Source of the DNA: Chamaea fasciata
Lineage: Eukaryota > Chordata > Aves > Passeriformes > Sylviidae
Reading direction: 5' to 3'
NCBI GenBank assembly: GCA_029207755.1
Contig: JARCOQ010000002.1
Location: 92,231,087 to 92,295,086 of the forward strand
DNA length: 64,000 nt
Notes under the pieces: model-generated
What the model was told of the DNA's origin: nothing
The model's database searches: none
The model's input: the letters and a program-made list of their open reading frames with translations, nothing else
Part shown: positions 46,801 through 59,190 of the stretch, one piece after another
How the letters are laid out: every line of letters starts with the position of its first letter
Numbering within the stretch: position 1 is the stretch's first letter
Made by a program: the position numbers and the translations under genes

Positions 46801-48905
46801 GCCAACACATTTATTTGCATTTAGAATGTGTATCATTAACTCTCCTTCACAGAACCAATGCAAAAGCACTGGATCAGCACCCCCAGTTAATCAGTTAATT
46901 AGAAGAATGTACAAGCACCTCACTTCCTAGCAAATAATTCCGTGTATACTGCAAGGGATGAAGCCTGATTTCCAGTGATTCCTGCTTGTAGTTTTCGTTT
47001 CCCATACAAAGGCTACACTGTCAGCACAGTGTTACCTCCTCTTCTCTTTTGCTTTAGTTACCTCTGGCTGTTTCCATATCACCTCCCGCATTTAAATCTC
47101 AGCACCTCTTCCTTCCTTGCAATATTTCCTTTGATATTTCCTGCGCACATTACAATATCTTGTTCTACAAGTATCTTGTTCACTACAGTATAGTTCTTTG
47201 TATGGCCTGGGAAAATAACTTTGTCCGTAGTGATTTAAAACTTTGTATTTGGTAGGACAGCAAACTAAAAATGCACTTTTAAAATTTTCCCTTGGCAGAA
47301 TAAAGTGTCAGGAAGAATGCTGAGGAGATGTCACCAGCAGTGAAAGTGGGAAAATAGTGTTTAATTTCTTGTTCTGCTCCAAGTATTCAGAACATCCTTT
47401 GACAAGTTGACAAAGATTTCTATATGAAACAGTAACATAACAGAGCAGTTTTATGCTTGCCATACTGCCAGTGTTTCACAGCACAGCACAATGATGACCA
47501 TGGTGATGAGGGACAGATCAGTGAAAATGCACATAAGGAATGCCAAACAAGTAGAAAAAAGAAAACAGCAAACCTGATGATCCTATCTTCTAAAGAGGAA
47601 CGGGATTAATATTTAGGGAAATCTATTTGCAAACAAGTATGTTCCATCCTGTTATGTGTAGATTGTTTTCCTTAGCCTATGAATATTCATGCAATCAATT
47701 TTAATTCACCTGGAGGAGCACATTTATCATAACAGAGATGGAAATTCATGTGCAAAGACAGTATTTCTGACTAAACAATGCAAAGCCTCTCTCAGGCTGT
47801 TTTCACATGCTGGGAGCCACTTGTTTGTGTGAGGTAAGGATGTGGATATTCTGAGATGAGAAGAAGAGCAAGTCAAATGCCAGTGGTTTTCAAGGAACCT
47901 CAGATACATCACCCCACTCCGGCAGGAGGGGCAATGGGAGGTGGTGTAACGCAAGGACAGTGATGCTATAGTAGCAAACTCTCTGTCCAGTGACACCTCT
48001 ATGTGTCTCAACCTGAAAAGGCAGCATGATGTCCCTGTAACATGATACATCACCTAGGGAGAGGGATCAGCCTCTAAGAACAGCTGAAGGAGTCATTGTG
48101 TGCTGAGGTCTGAAATGATCTTCACACTTCTGTGTCTCTCTGCCTGCAGGGTGAAATTGTGGTTAGCCCTGCATTATTAAAAGCCTCAAGCTTTTGAATT
48201 CATCTTGTGCAATTATGGGATTATTGAGGGTGCCTAAATTAGGAATGTAGCCACTTCACACTCTCTCTACAGGCCTTTCTAAATATGAGATATAGGGATT
48301 GTCAGTAGGCAATTTGTCTATGTACTTTTCATTGCTGTACATTGTGTGTTGCTTTTGATGGACAGCCTTTTACCATGTCACCCTTGCCCAGTCCACACTG
48401 AGGGTGGTAGCTTTCATTCAGTCTCTTTTTTGACTGGTTTAAAAATTATTTTTATGCTTTCTTGCACACTCCCCAAATCACTGTGTTTTCTCTATGCTGG
48501 CCTAATTTCTATTCTTGTAAATCAGTAAAATCCTGTAACAGGCCCATATTCATTTTAATTTACCTACAGAAATAACCCATCCGGTTGCATGCTGTTGAGT
48601 TTTTCCTCCAGTCTATTGTTTTGTCAAACCCCACAGCTTAATTTCCATTGGAGACTCATTTGCTCACTGAGGCAGGAATTACAGCATTTATGCATCTCTC
48701 ATCTTTGCTAAAATAACTAATGATGTGACCAATCACGCAGTGAAATATGAGGGTGCTGCAAGTGCTTGGTGAAGTGAGGAAAAACACTCTGAGACCTTAA
48801 TTTACTCAATAAGATCCAGTTCAAATAATTACAGAGTTCTCATTTGTTAAGCAACTACTACAAATCCACAAAAAATCATAATAATAAAAAATTGGTAGAT
48901 AAGGA
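46801..48905. other. Unassigned DNA
   Basis: About 2.1 kb without a recognised repeat. A 108-codon minus frame at 47727-48053 and a 72-codon plus frame at 46975-47193 show no known domain. Confidence 0.45.
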
Positions 48906-49650
48906 ATTGGCTGGTCACACTCAAAGAGTTGTGATTAATGGCTTGAGGTCTGAACGAGACCAGTAACAAGTGGTATTCTTCAAGGGTTCATATTGGGACC
49001 AGTGCTATTTAACATCTTTGTTGATCAACAGTGGGATTGAGTGCACCCCAGGAATTTTTCTGATGACACCGAATTTTGTGATGTGGTCAGCATGCAGGAG
49101 GGAAGAAGTGACATCCAGAGGGACCTGGACAGGCTTTTAAGGTGGACCTGTACAAACCTCATGAAATTCAACAGGGCCAAGTGCTAACTCCTGCACATAG
49201 TTTGGGGCAACCACAAATATGGATACAAGAGGTATGATGAGTAGATTGAGGGCAACAAGAGTTGGAGTTATTCAGTCTGGAGGAAACAAAGCTCCAAGGG
49301 AGACCTTGAGCAGTTTTCCAGTATGTGAGGCACAGCAACAAGAAAGCTGGAGAGAGACTCTTTGTCAGGAGTGAGTGTAGTGATAGGATGAGAGATAAGA
49401 GTTTTGAACTGAAAGAGGCTAGATTTAGGTTGAATATAAGTAAGAAATGTTTTACAATGAGGATGTTGACATACTGGAACAGATTTCACAGAGACATTGT
49501 GGATGTTCCATTCCTGGGAGTATTCAAGACCAGGTTGGATGGGGTCCTGAGAAACCTGGTCTAGTGAAAGGTATTCCTGCCCATGGCAGGGGGTTTGGAA
49601 CTGGATGACTTAAGGTTTCTCTCAACAAAAAGCTTTGTCTGATACTATAA
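48906..49650 (+). mobile_element. CR1 LINE 3' fragment, 0.75 kb, with internal deletion
   Basis: Sense-strand CR1 entering in the reverse-transcriptase region: 'ggctggtcacactcaaag', 'agaccagtaacaagtgg', 'gggaccagtgctatttaac', 'gggattgagtgcacccc', 'tctgatgacaccgaa', 'agagggacctggacagg', 'acctcatgaaattcaacag', 'ggggcaaccacaaatatgg'. It then jumps to the C-terminal block 'ggagttattcagtctggagg', so several hundred bases of ORF2 seem deleted near 49225. The end has 'cccatggcagggggtttgg' and a worn tail, 'tctgatact', near 49638-49646. A 79-codon frame (49325-49564) encodes part of the ORF2 C-terminus. Inactive. Confidence 0.88.
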
Positions 49651-52600
49651 TAAAATTCATGCTCAGTGTTAACCTATTAACAGTAAAAGGTGTCATACCT
49701 GTTGACAGTTCAGAATGAATAGTCTGGCCAGCTGCAATCTGAAGTGTCCAGATAGCAAATCAAAGGTAATGCGGTGAGATGTATAGTGTCTTGATATTTG
49801 TATTTAGCAGATGAAATTTTTCGAGTTAAAATTGGAGTTAATATGTGGGTTCTATAAGTGTGGATAATAAAAGATGACCTGAACTTGTCTATGGGTATTG
49901 TTGCTTCTCCATTTTTGGTTGATTGTTCTCAAATGGGCTGCAGACAGATTCTTTTATGAGCAATAAATTCTATAGTTCAATCAGATGCTTTGACTAAGAT
50001 CATTATGAATCATCCAATATGGTTTAAATGTTTGGTCAGACTAAAATACCATTTTTGCAGTCTTCTGTTTTGTGCAAAAGACAGTTGTTTCCTGTCAAAT
50101 AGATGAGCCGACCAGAAAGTAGGTCTCACTTTCTAACTACTGAGCTACACTAATTTATAAAGATATAGCCTCTGTGTACTTCATGAATATAAAGATGTTT
50201 TCAAGAATTGGTTGTAATGGTCAGATACTTAAAAGACACCAAATAAAGGGTCTGCAAGGTTGCTTGTTTAGTGTTGGGTTTTTTTGTGGCTTCTCAAATA
50301 CTACTGCCTGCTGATCTATGACTGAAGGTAATTCTCATTAATTGGCTGCACTGAGCTGATTGAGTCTTCTAAATGTACAATACTTCTTTTTCAGTCTTTT
50401 TTTCCTGGTTAACTGTTTTTGAAGTCATAACTTGATAATGTTTTGATTTATATTGAAAATAAGGATTAATACAGCTGCATTCAAAGAGGACATGGTTAAA
50501 AAAAGAAAAAGAAACTGTGTCCATCACCAGGTTCCATTGTCTAACATTACTTTTATTACATTCAAAATGTTCGAACTAGTAGATCCTTGCAGTTGGCAAG
50601 AAACAATAATAGAAATACCTAATTTTTACTTAAGGATTTGTAATATATTGGCAAAAAAATGAAAAGAGAAAAAAAAAAAAAGGTAACAAGAAAAAGACAT
50701 TTCACAGCCTCCAATTCTAGAACAGGTAGGTTTTTCCTGTAAATTGTTAGAAATTTTTTCCATACAGCTGACACTATAATGTGTACCAAGGAGTGTTTCT
50801 AACATATTTCAATCATCCTTAAATTCCTACAGTTCTCTTTGACCTATGAAAGTCAGTTTTCAGCCTATCAGATATCATACTCAAATGTACATATTTTAAT
50901 TTTTTTTTTACTAGAAAGACCACACTGACTTCTTATCTGGAGCTTGTACTGGACCTTTCAAATACTTCCTCACCTAAAATAATTCACACAGAAAATTTTT
51001 ACACAATATCTCAAAAGTTTCTAAATTATACCACTACCCAAAATAATACAGCATGTTCTGTACTAATCAAGGCTGTTCAGTGGTGCCAGATCTGGCAGTG
51101 AAAAATGCAGCAACCTGAGTTATAATGAACTTCAAGAGACATTTTTAAAGTTGGCGGAACAGTCTGGCATGCAATTTAGAAGTAGTTACTCATATATTCT
51201 TTTAAAATAATTTTGTCTCACCACTATCTAACATAAAATTACAAGCCATGGATAAATGAATTACATTTAGACTATGAATATCTTTTATATTCATGGTAAG
51301 CTTTCTCCTCTGGAAAAAAAGTGCAGCAAAAACATGTGACTGCACTAGCCAAAAGAAACAACATTGCTAAATCAACATTTTTTTTTAATTTCCCAGAAAA
51401 GCTGGGGGTGTGCACGACATACCTTTAATACAATCAGCCTTCATCTTGCAGAGATTAAAAGTTTTGTTCTCCTTAATTAATTTATTTAATTCAAAATCTA
51501 TCAGAAGCATGGAAACCTTGCTGTACACAAGCAAGGAGAATATGCCCCATACTCTGCTTAAGACACAGAAATATTGCATAGATACCAAATATTATGCAGC
51601 AAGAATACTTCTTGTATAGCAATCAGACCTCTCCAACAAGACATTTTTCATTGGAGCTTGCTTCACTTTTACCTTGCAAGACATTTCAGGCATTCTGGCA
51701 CAATAGCCCCTTTTTTTCTGAAAAGAAGACAGAAAAATATGTCACTTCCTTAATAATTTCCTAAATAGGACTGATTTTAAGATGAAAACAGTGCTTGCAA
51801 GGAGAATGATTGGAGACTTGTCACTGGAGTTACAGCTCCAGCTGTAAGCTGCAGGTGTGATGACAAACACCTGCAGTATCAAAACCTGATGCAGTGTATT
51901 TCTTTCCCTTTTTCAGGTAAATAGTTCTTATTAGGCACACTGAAAACAGTGGACTAAACCCTGAAGATTTACTCTGTGCTTAGTCAGTTGTCAAGCAGCC
52001 TCCTTGGAAATCAGTGGTAGTTTGCCTTGGAATTGATAGGAGTTTATTAAAGCCCTTAAAATTGAAATATATTCATAAGAGTTGCAGGATCAGGCCTCTA
52101 ATTTAGCACACACTAAAGATGTTGAGGGAAAGTTGGTCATTCAAAAAGCTGTAGAAAGGCTGAGCTGGAGTCCAGGAAGTGCCTGCCATGTCTCTGGATG
52201 TCGTGGGAGTAGTGTAATGAAAAGTGACTGATGTAGCTTGATAGAACACTTTAAAATGACACATTGAGCTAGATTCAGTGTAAGGGTAATGGACAGATGG
52301 TTTGCATTTTCAGAAATTTAATGGCTATTTGACATTCTTTGTCATTAGTAATCCTGCTTAAAACTTTATTTAATAGTGATAATTTTTATTTCATTTTTTA
52401 AACAGAACAACAGCTCTGCTATCACTACAGCCAGTAAAGCATACCTATTGAAAGCCTCTACTTCTCAGAAGAATGACTGAGAGATTCCTTGCATACAAAA
52501 CATTTGTATTAATTTTTAACAAAGAAGTTGTCTGAAGGGAGAATTGGTTTACTTTTACTTCCTCTGGAAATCAGATAAAATGTTATAAAATGCTTCCTAT

Positions 52601-53720
52601 TTTTCCTAAATAAAACACCTCTTTCCCCACCCCAGACTACTTTAGTAATTCCTCTTACAGAAAAACTCACATCAAAATTTATCAAAATTTCTTTCTCAAA
52701 TTTCAACTTTACAGTGAAGTTCAGGCTATGAGGTAGTAGAAATAAAATTTATGTTATTTATTTCAGATATTAAATAATTAATCACAAATTCCTAAATTTC
52801 TCCTTATTTATATTTTTGGTCTTTATATTTCATCTGCATATTCTGATATCTTTGGAAAGTGTCAGGATATCAACTCCACTGCACGGGGCACAGTCAGATT
52901 CAGAAGACAATAGCAAATTAGTTGTTTTTCTTTCATGAAGACACAAAACCCCACCCCTTCTTTCATCAATCAGATTCAGAACAGGTGCAAATACGTGGCT
53001 TGAAATATGGAATTAACAGTCTCAGTGAGTAACCTGAGGTCCTTTTCCAAAACATGAAAAGACATTTTATTTGAACATTTTCTAATGTTCTAGTAAAAAT
53101 CTGGATATGATTTTTTTATATTGTTTGCTGATTTATGCCCTTTCATATTCTGAAAGAAAGCTCATGACACCAGCAATGCTAGTGCTCTTTTCCTTATTTC
53201 TTTGCAAACCCAACAGTGCTTTATTTGCTACAGGACGGTAAGGTTGCTCCAAAGATCTAAGTTGATATTAGGAGATCTACATGCTCTTCCAAAGAGACAA
53301 GAATGAAAGTCCAAATTTGTGACCTACTGACTCTGGCAGTACCCTTTTGAAGCATTATTGTTTACTGATGGGTTCATGTTATCTGGCACATTCCATTTTC
53401 ATTACTTATAAATGGTACAAGGCTTATTTCATTATTTATTTATTTAGATCCCATGTTTTTTTTTAGTTAGTGAGTATCCAGGTAATTCCTGGAGAGTGAT
53501 GCAAAAGGGCAGATTATCAGCTCCACTTAGCTCCCCCATTTTCACTGAAATGCATCAGAGCCCCTCTTGGGTATAGCTTGCTGGCTGGCTGCTGGCAGGA
53601 AACCCTTGATGCTGTAAGATTTGCTTCTGTCCCTCTGCACTGAACACCCCCGGCTGCTTTGCTAGTGAGTGCGGTGGGACTGTGCTTTCCTGGCAGCACA
53701 GCAGATCCAGCCTGTGTAGG
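49651..53720. other. Unassigned AT-rich DNA
   Basis: About 4 kb, strongly AT-rich around 50880-51500 and 52700-52850. Short frames only. No recognised repeat or gene. Ends at the terminus of the minus-strand LTR. Confidence 0.45.
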
Positions 53721-54340
53721 TGTCTTGGTTTAGGGAAAATTTGGGTGAAAACCCTTGAATAGGGCTTCTCTGTGGAGCAAACTTAAACGGCTCTTTCTCT
53801 TAACTGTTCTGGGAAAGAACTTCTTTGGAGAAAAGTGGAAAAAACTATTTATTTAACAAAGTGCCCACAAGTATAAAGAATGAATAATATGAAACAATAA
53901 AACCTCTTGTTCTGGGGTGAGATGGTAAACTGAGAAAGTCCTTGCTCTGGGTGTAGCTCAGCTCTCTCAGTCCCTTGTCAGTCCCTGCAGAGATCCAGGC
54001 CCCAGTGGGCACAGGTGCAAGCTCTTGGTACTTTTTTGGGTCTTTTAGTTTACAGCAGGTTTAAACAGTTCTAAGAAAAGGGGAAAAAAATCAATCTAGG
54101 GAACTTCTCTGCCTGAGCTAGCTAGAACTAAGAGCAAAGCAGATCTTTGTCCGTGCCTCTGATGAGCACTCTGGAGAAGGAATGTGTAGGAGTCAGGCAG
54201 CTTGCTCAAAAACAAACTCCGCGCTTTTCTTTCTCTTTTGTTTTACTTTCGGAACTAGTCTTAAAGGTACAGAACACAATATACAGCACAAATAGAACAG
54301 ACAATTAGGGATACAAGCATTATAAAGTCACCCTAGGACC
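53721..54340 (-). mobile_element. Solo LTR, minus strand
   Basis: Read on the minus strand the element runs from about 54340 to 53721 and ends in CCTAAACCAAGACA. A poly(A) signal AATAAA lies at 53853-53848. The U3-like start (cctagggtgactttataatg) and a stretch near 54250 (tttaagactagttccgaaag) match wording common in avian retroviral LTRs. The terminal CA is clear; the opposite terminus is less certain, as the expected TG appears mutated. With these limits the flanks are gtagg (53716-53720) and gtggg (54341-54345), a 5-bp target duplication with one mismatch. No internal viral genes are seen on either side. Length is about 620 bp. Confidence 0.75.
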
Positions 54341-54800
54341 GTGGGCATCTTTGAGTGGCCCTTGGGCTGGTTCAGCCTGGAGACAGCTGGGAGTGTGAGT
54401 GACTGAGGGGCAACCTCTGTCTTTTGCCACCACCAGCATCTCCACCAGACTGCACCTTGCTGCCCTGCTGAGTGTTACAGCCTGGCAGCGCTTTCTGGGC
54501 AGGAAGCTCTTCCTGTCGGCCAGAACACCGTGTTTGCTGCTGCCCCTCGGATGGCTCTCAGGGGAGGGGATCAGGCCGGCCTGGCAGCCCAAGTGCATGG
54601 CGTTGGAACCAGGGACTGGTTTGGCCCCAGCCCAGCAGAGGTTTAACACATTGCCACAAGGATGTCCCTGCTCCCAAGGAGGCGAGGGGTGGGTGGCAAG
54701 AGCCAGCCGTCCCCCTGTCCCATACTGCTGTTTTCCCAGCCTGGCCTTGTCATAACCTTTGGGAAGGGAGGTTAATGACTTTCCATTCCCGTTACCAGGT
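54341..54800. other. GC-rich block next to the solo LTR
   Basis: About 460 bp clearly richer in GC than the surroundings, with few CpG. Both strands are open for long stretches (167 codons on the minus strand at 54320-54823, 118 and 130 codons on the plus strand), which points to low stop-codon density instead of a gene. No domain recognised. It could be a remnant of another repeat, an old exon or unique DNA. Confidence 0.4.
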
Positions 54801-55384
54801 GTCACAATGGCAAAACTACACACCTGAGTGGAAAGTTAAAATATGTGTTGGAAATAAATGTTAGGAAAGAAAAAAGTCTCCAGGTCTAATTTGAAGCATG
54901 AATCTGACAAAAATGGCTTTCCTGCTGCCTAGGCAAGTGCTATCAAGATTAAAATTTTCTCTGAGAGTAGAGACCCTTCCAGATTAAATAAAATTACACA
55001 ACAAAGCTTCTCAGCATTAGCTAGCTAATCACCTGCAGAACAGAAATCAGTCAGATCTCGCTTGTCACTGTACCTGGTTGGAACTAAAACATCAGTGTAG
55101 AGAAAAGATTTTTTTTTTTTAAAGCAAGGAAGCAAACATTTAAGGAAGAGCATCACAGCTAACGATAAAAGACTTCCTTTTATTTCAGTGTAGTTCTAAT
55201 TTTCCTTAATTATTTTTTTTATGGCTAACAAGTCACCACTGCTAAATACATCATCTGATTTAAAATATTTGCATCTGTAAGCAAATAAGGATGTTATTAG
55301 GATATAGATTAACTTTCGCTTTTACAGTGAATGGCCAAATGATTTTTTCCACAGTGCTTTTAGAAAGACAACACTATTTTTTGG
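54801..55384. other. Unassigned AT-rich DNA
   Basis: About 580 bp. Single-copy-looking, with a T run near 55110-55120. Nothing recognised. Confidence 0.45.
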
Positions 55385-55620
55385 TCCCAACTTGAAGAGA
55401 TCATCCTGTATACCTCGTTGGTAATGTCTCCAGTGAAGCTGGTAGGATAAATGCCAAGGGAGCTGCTATTATATCCCTGTAGCATGACAACCTCTTCAGC
55501 AGGAATAATTGGCTCAGGCCAAGAACTTGCTTCATGTATATGGCGAAATTACTGACCCAAGCAGGATTTGAACCAGCAGCCATATGATTTAAATAGGAGA
55601 TGAAAATTGATCTCAAAATA
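55385..55620 (-). mobile_element. Possible ancient tRNA-derived SINE (or conserved element derived from one)
   Basis: On the minus strand a good RNA polymerase III B box, GGTTCAAATCC (complement of 55564-55574), lies near the start. About 180 bp of non-AT-rich, well-ordered sequence follows, ending close to a 'ttgggaccaaaaaat' stretch (minus strand, around 55395-55379). Such a layout is that of tRNA-derived SINEs; old amniote families of this type have been recruited as conserved enhancers. A good A box is not evident and I cannot name the family. The 71-codon minus frame across it is incidental. Alternatives: a degraded tRNA pseudogene or coincidence. Confidence 0.35.
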
Positions 55621-58600
55621 ACCTCAGCAATCTAAGCCAAAGAAGCGACAAAAGGATGAATGCTTAGCACTGCAGAAAAATAAATATCCTCTTTTAAAAA
55701 ACAGACCTTGTGACAAGAACCAAATACTCATACATCATGTAATAGCCTAAGTTGAAGACTATACCTCTGCTGGAAAATGCAACAAAAACAATAAGAAGTG
55801 GTTCTCTGTATATTTTTACAATGTCATGTACGATGTATCACACATCACATATATAATGTGTTTTATCTCTCAACTTTCACATATATTCTTGCTATCTCCC
55901 AGGTTTAGCCAAGTATTCATTGTGACCTTTAGTGAAACAGTAGCTCCCTGAATCCCTGGATTGTATTCATCATCGCAAGTTAGGATCCCCAACAAAATTT
56001 ATTTAGCAGATGAATAAAATTTAGGCTGTGTAAATGGCCCCACATTCCAACTAAACAAATAGTGTGTGTGAAAACCAACTCATTTGTTACCTACTTGTTT
56101 CCTTGTACCTTCTGGAGTGTGCTGCTGGACAAGCTACACTGGCACCAGATGTTCAAATAGTCTGTTGCAGAAAATTCAGAGGCAAAGCAATTTTTCTCAC
56201 AGAAAGAGTTCTAAAAGGCCTTCTGACAGGAGGAGTAGGTTCTCTGCAGCCTGTGTGACAGGCATTTTAAGTGTACAAGGGGATATGTTCTGCCTCTGGA
56301 ATCCAGTACATAAATTAACAAAGAAAATAATAGCTTCAGTCCAAAGGACCATCAACTAATCTCCTTGTTTATATCACAGGTAATATGTAAGTGTTTTTCA
56401 GAGCTAATCCTTTCAGCCATAGCATAAATGCTAAAGGCCAATAAGATTACTTGGAGATGAAGCATTTTAATAGCATCACAGAGTCAGGAAGTAAACAGAT
56501 TATGAAAGGCAGCAACTGGCATTGATTTTATTCTGCAGCTTGGCCTGAATGTCCTACACTTGATGAGTCTTGTAATCAATCTTGTTTGAATTTTGCATGA
56601 GATTTTAGCTCATCTTGAGGCTAAGAAAATAAGCAATTTCAAAAATCAGAGCATTAGACTACAAATCATGAGAGGGAAGAAGACCGCAGTGTAAGACCCA
56701 ATAATGAAATCCTCTTTGCTGTGCCTCAGAAGTTCCTGACAGGGTTCAAAGGATGAATCTGTGAAACAGCTGTGCAGAAGATTTATTTCTGTGACAGTGT
56801 CCTCCTGGAGGCACAGGCTCTCCAGATAGGGTCAGATTCTGAAGGTGTGTTGCTAGACAATCTCCAGGCTTTTCCAGCTCCAGGTTTGTTTTTCTCCCTT
56901 ATTGCTCTGGTCAGTTCCTGTGAGGACTATGTCATTCTGGATTGTGGGTTTAATATGAAGACACACATCTAGAACAGAGATACAAGCTTCCATGCTTCTG
57001 AAGGGCTTCTCATTGGTGCAACAAAAATGCTTTGCCAATCAATCTGATACAAAGGGACAATCAAGGAGATAGTCCTTCAAAACTGCGCTGTTGCTTCAAA
57101 TCAGAACATAATGTAGAAGATGGAACGTGTCCTAAATTGACAAATCAGTGAAATCAGTGCTCCAATTTTCGTCTTTTGTGGTCTTTCTGACAATCACCAT
57201 CCTGTGAGAGTTGTTGCTCATTGTTTTAATACTACTGTGAAAGTTCTTTACAGCCTTCACAGAGACAGAGAACTATTTATCCGCAAGAAGGACTATTTTG
57301 GAGAGCATGGGGAAAATTTAGATCAACAGACTGCATACCAGCAGTCTAATTTTCTTCCACAGAAACCTTGAGTATAGTGGAAAAAAGTACTGTGTTTCAT
57401 GAAATTGACTACCATGAATAAATTTAAAAAAAAAATTACTCTTTTCCTACAACAGGAGCAGTTGACATATCTTTTTCTACAACATTTTTTTCACCAAAAT
57501 GTTGGATTATGTTCACATTTTGCCATAAAACACATGAAGTCTGTGTTTGAGACAAACCCATGCATTTCTTCCTGTGGAGGTACAGCCACAGTTTTCCACG
57601 GGTGTTTGCAAATCCAGTACATTTTAATATGTTTTGAGTCTGTTCAATTTGAAATTCAACCCCTTCCACTCTGTCCCTGCAGCTAGATAATTTGTTTCTG
57701 TAGCAATCTGCTTTTGCCTAGAATTTATGCCAAATCTGCCAGTGCATTCGTTTTGTGTGGTTATATTTCCACTTCATACTTCCAGGCTAAATGAGATAGC
57801 AATTTTGTTCCCCTTTGGTTAAGAATAACCTAAACGAAAGAAGCTACTGACCAAGAGTGGGCAGGGAGTAGCTAATACAGTTTAACAAATATCCTTTGGT
57901 GTTGCGAAATAAGAGGGATTGATTGAATGTGACTGTGAAAGACAACAGCAGAAACATACTGAGCACAGGCAGAGGAGTAACAGTATGCTAAGAGGAAAGC
58001 AAGGAGGACTGGAAGCTGGTGAGACCATCAGCACAAAGAGTGTAGAAACAATGCAAAAGCAGTTCAAAACACTCCTGATGTATAAAGATCCAACTGATGT
58101 ATAAATTATCATTCACAACTGCAAATTATTCTCAAACTCTTCCAATAAATATGTGAGAAACAAGTAAGTTATAAGCTAGTTTTGTAAGGGAGAAGGGTGG
58201 AGGAACAAAGTAGAAACTCCTAGGGAAGGAGTGAAAATCCAGGATTACACAAATATTTTCTTTCTGTGAATTTGGAGTAGATACATACTATCTGAGAGTC
58301 TGATTTTGCCAAAAGGGAAGAAGTAAAGGAAAAAAAGTCTTCAGTATGTGTAGCATTTTGAAGTGTTTCTTCTAAGGTTTCAGAAGACGAGTAATTTCAT
58401 GGCAAGTATGTAGTATGACTCGGTCTTCATTCCCTCTGAGAAGCCTCAGGCAGGAAAAATGTGGCATGTTATACAATAATACATGAAAAAAAAGTACTTT
58501 GACCACTGAATTTTTTATAAAAAGTTCGTTCTCCCTAGCAGCTCTAACTGTGATTGCCTTCTTAACTTTGTTAGTTTACCTTTTTCTCTACAAGGTTGTG

Positions 58601-59190
58601 AATTTTTCCCCTGAGGCAGATCAATGCTGTAATTTTAGCACCATAATTTTGTGGAAGGTTTTCAACATCACTGCTTGATTTTTGAGACTAGTTTTGAAAA
58701 CTGAATAGAAAAAGGAAAATAGCCCAGGAAAATTAGCCTCAAAAAGCACTTTTTATTTCTTTCTTCCAGTTCGGAGGAATCATGTCATCACTCATGCTTA
58801 TTTTAAGGAAGGCAAAATCCTTTTGAAACTAGAGATTTTTCTGTCGGAAGACCCTTTTGTGTTCTTTCACCAGCTTGTTTACCATGCCATCTCCCTTTGT
58901 CACTTTGCAAAGGCTGTGGAAAATCCTTTCCAGCTGACACAGACCCCTATCAGTATCTGTGCACTCTAACAGTACAGGGCACCAGCTACTGTCCCTTCCC
59001 AAGAGCCTGAGCTGGTTTTCTGGCATCCAAAAAAGTATGCCAGAGGTTTTTATGTTGGCGCTGACCTGCTTGACAACATCAAGTGAGGTCTCACTGCTAC
59101 CACAAAAAAGTCTTCCTGCTGGTTTTTTTGTAATTTTTTTCCCATGGTGGAAAGCAGGGGTAAAGTGAAAACCTCTACATGTTTGTTAGT
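55621..59190. other. Unassigned AT-rich DNA
   Basis: About 3.6 kb with only short frames (for example 56084-56359, 57399-57686), none recognisable. No repeat family identified. Confidence 0.45.

Noticed and set aside
46584..46930. Lys/Glu/Arg-rich and Phe/Leu/Ser-rich frames as charged or membrane proteins
   Set aside because: Pure translations of the GA/GAAA microsatellite in different frames.
55564..55574. Functional tRNA gene
   Set aside because: Only a B-box-like motif is present. No cloverleaf, acceptor stem or clear A box can be drawn around it.
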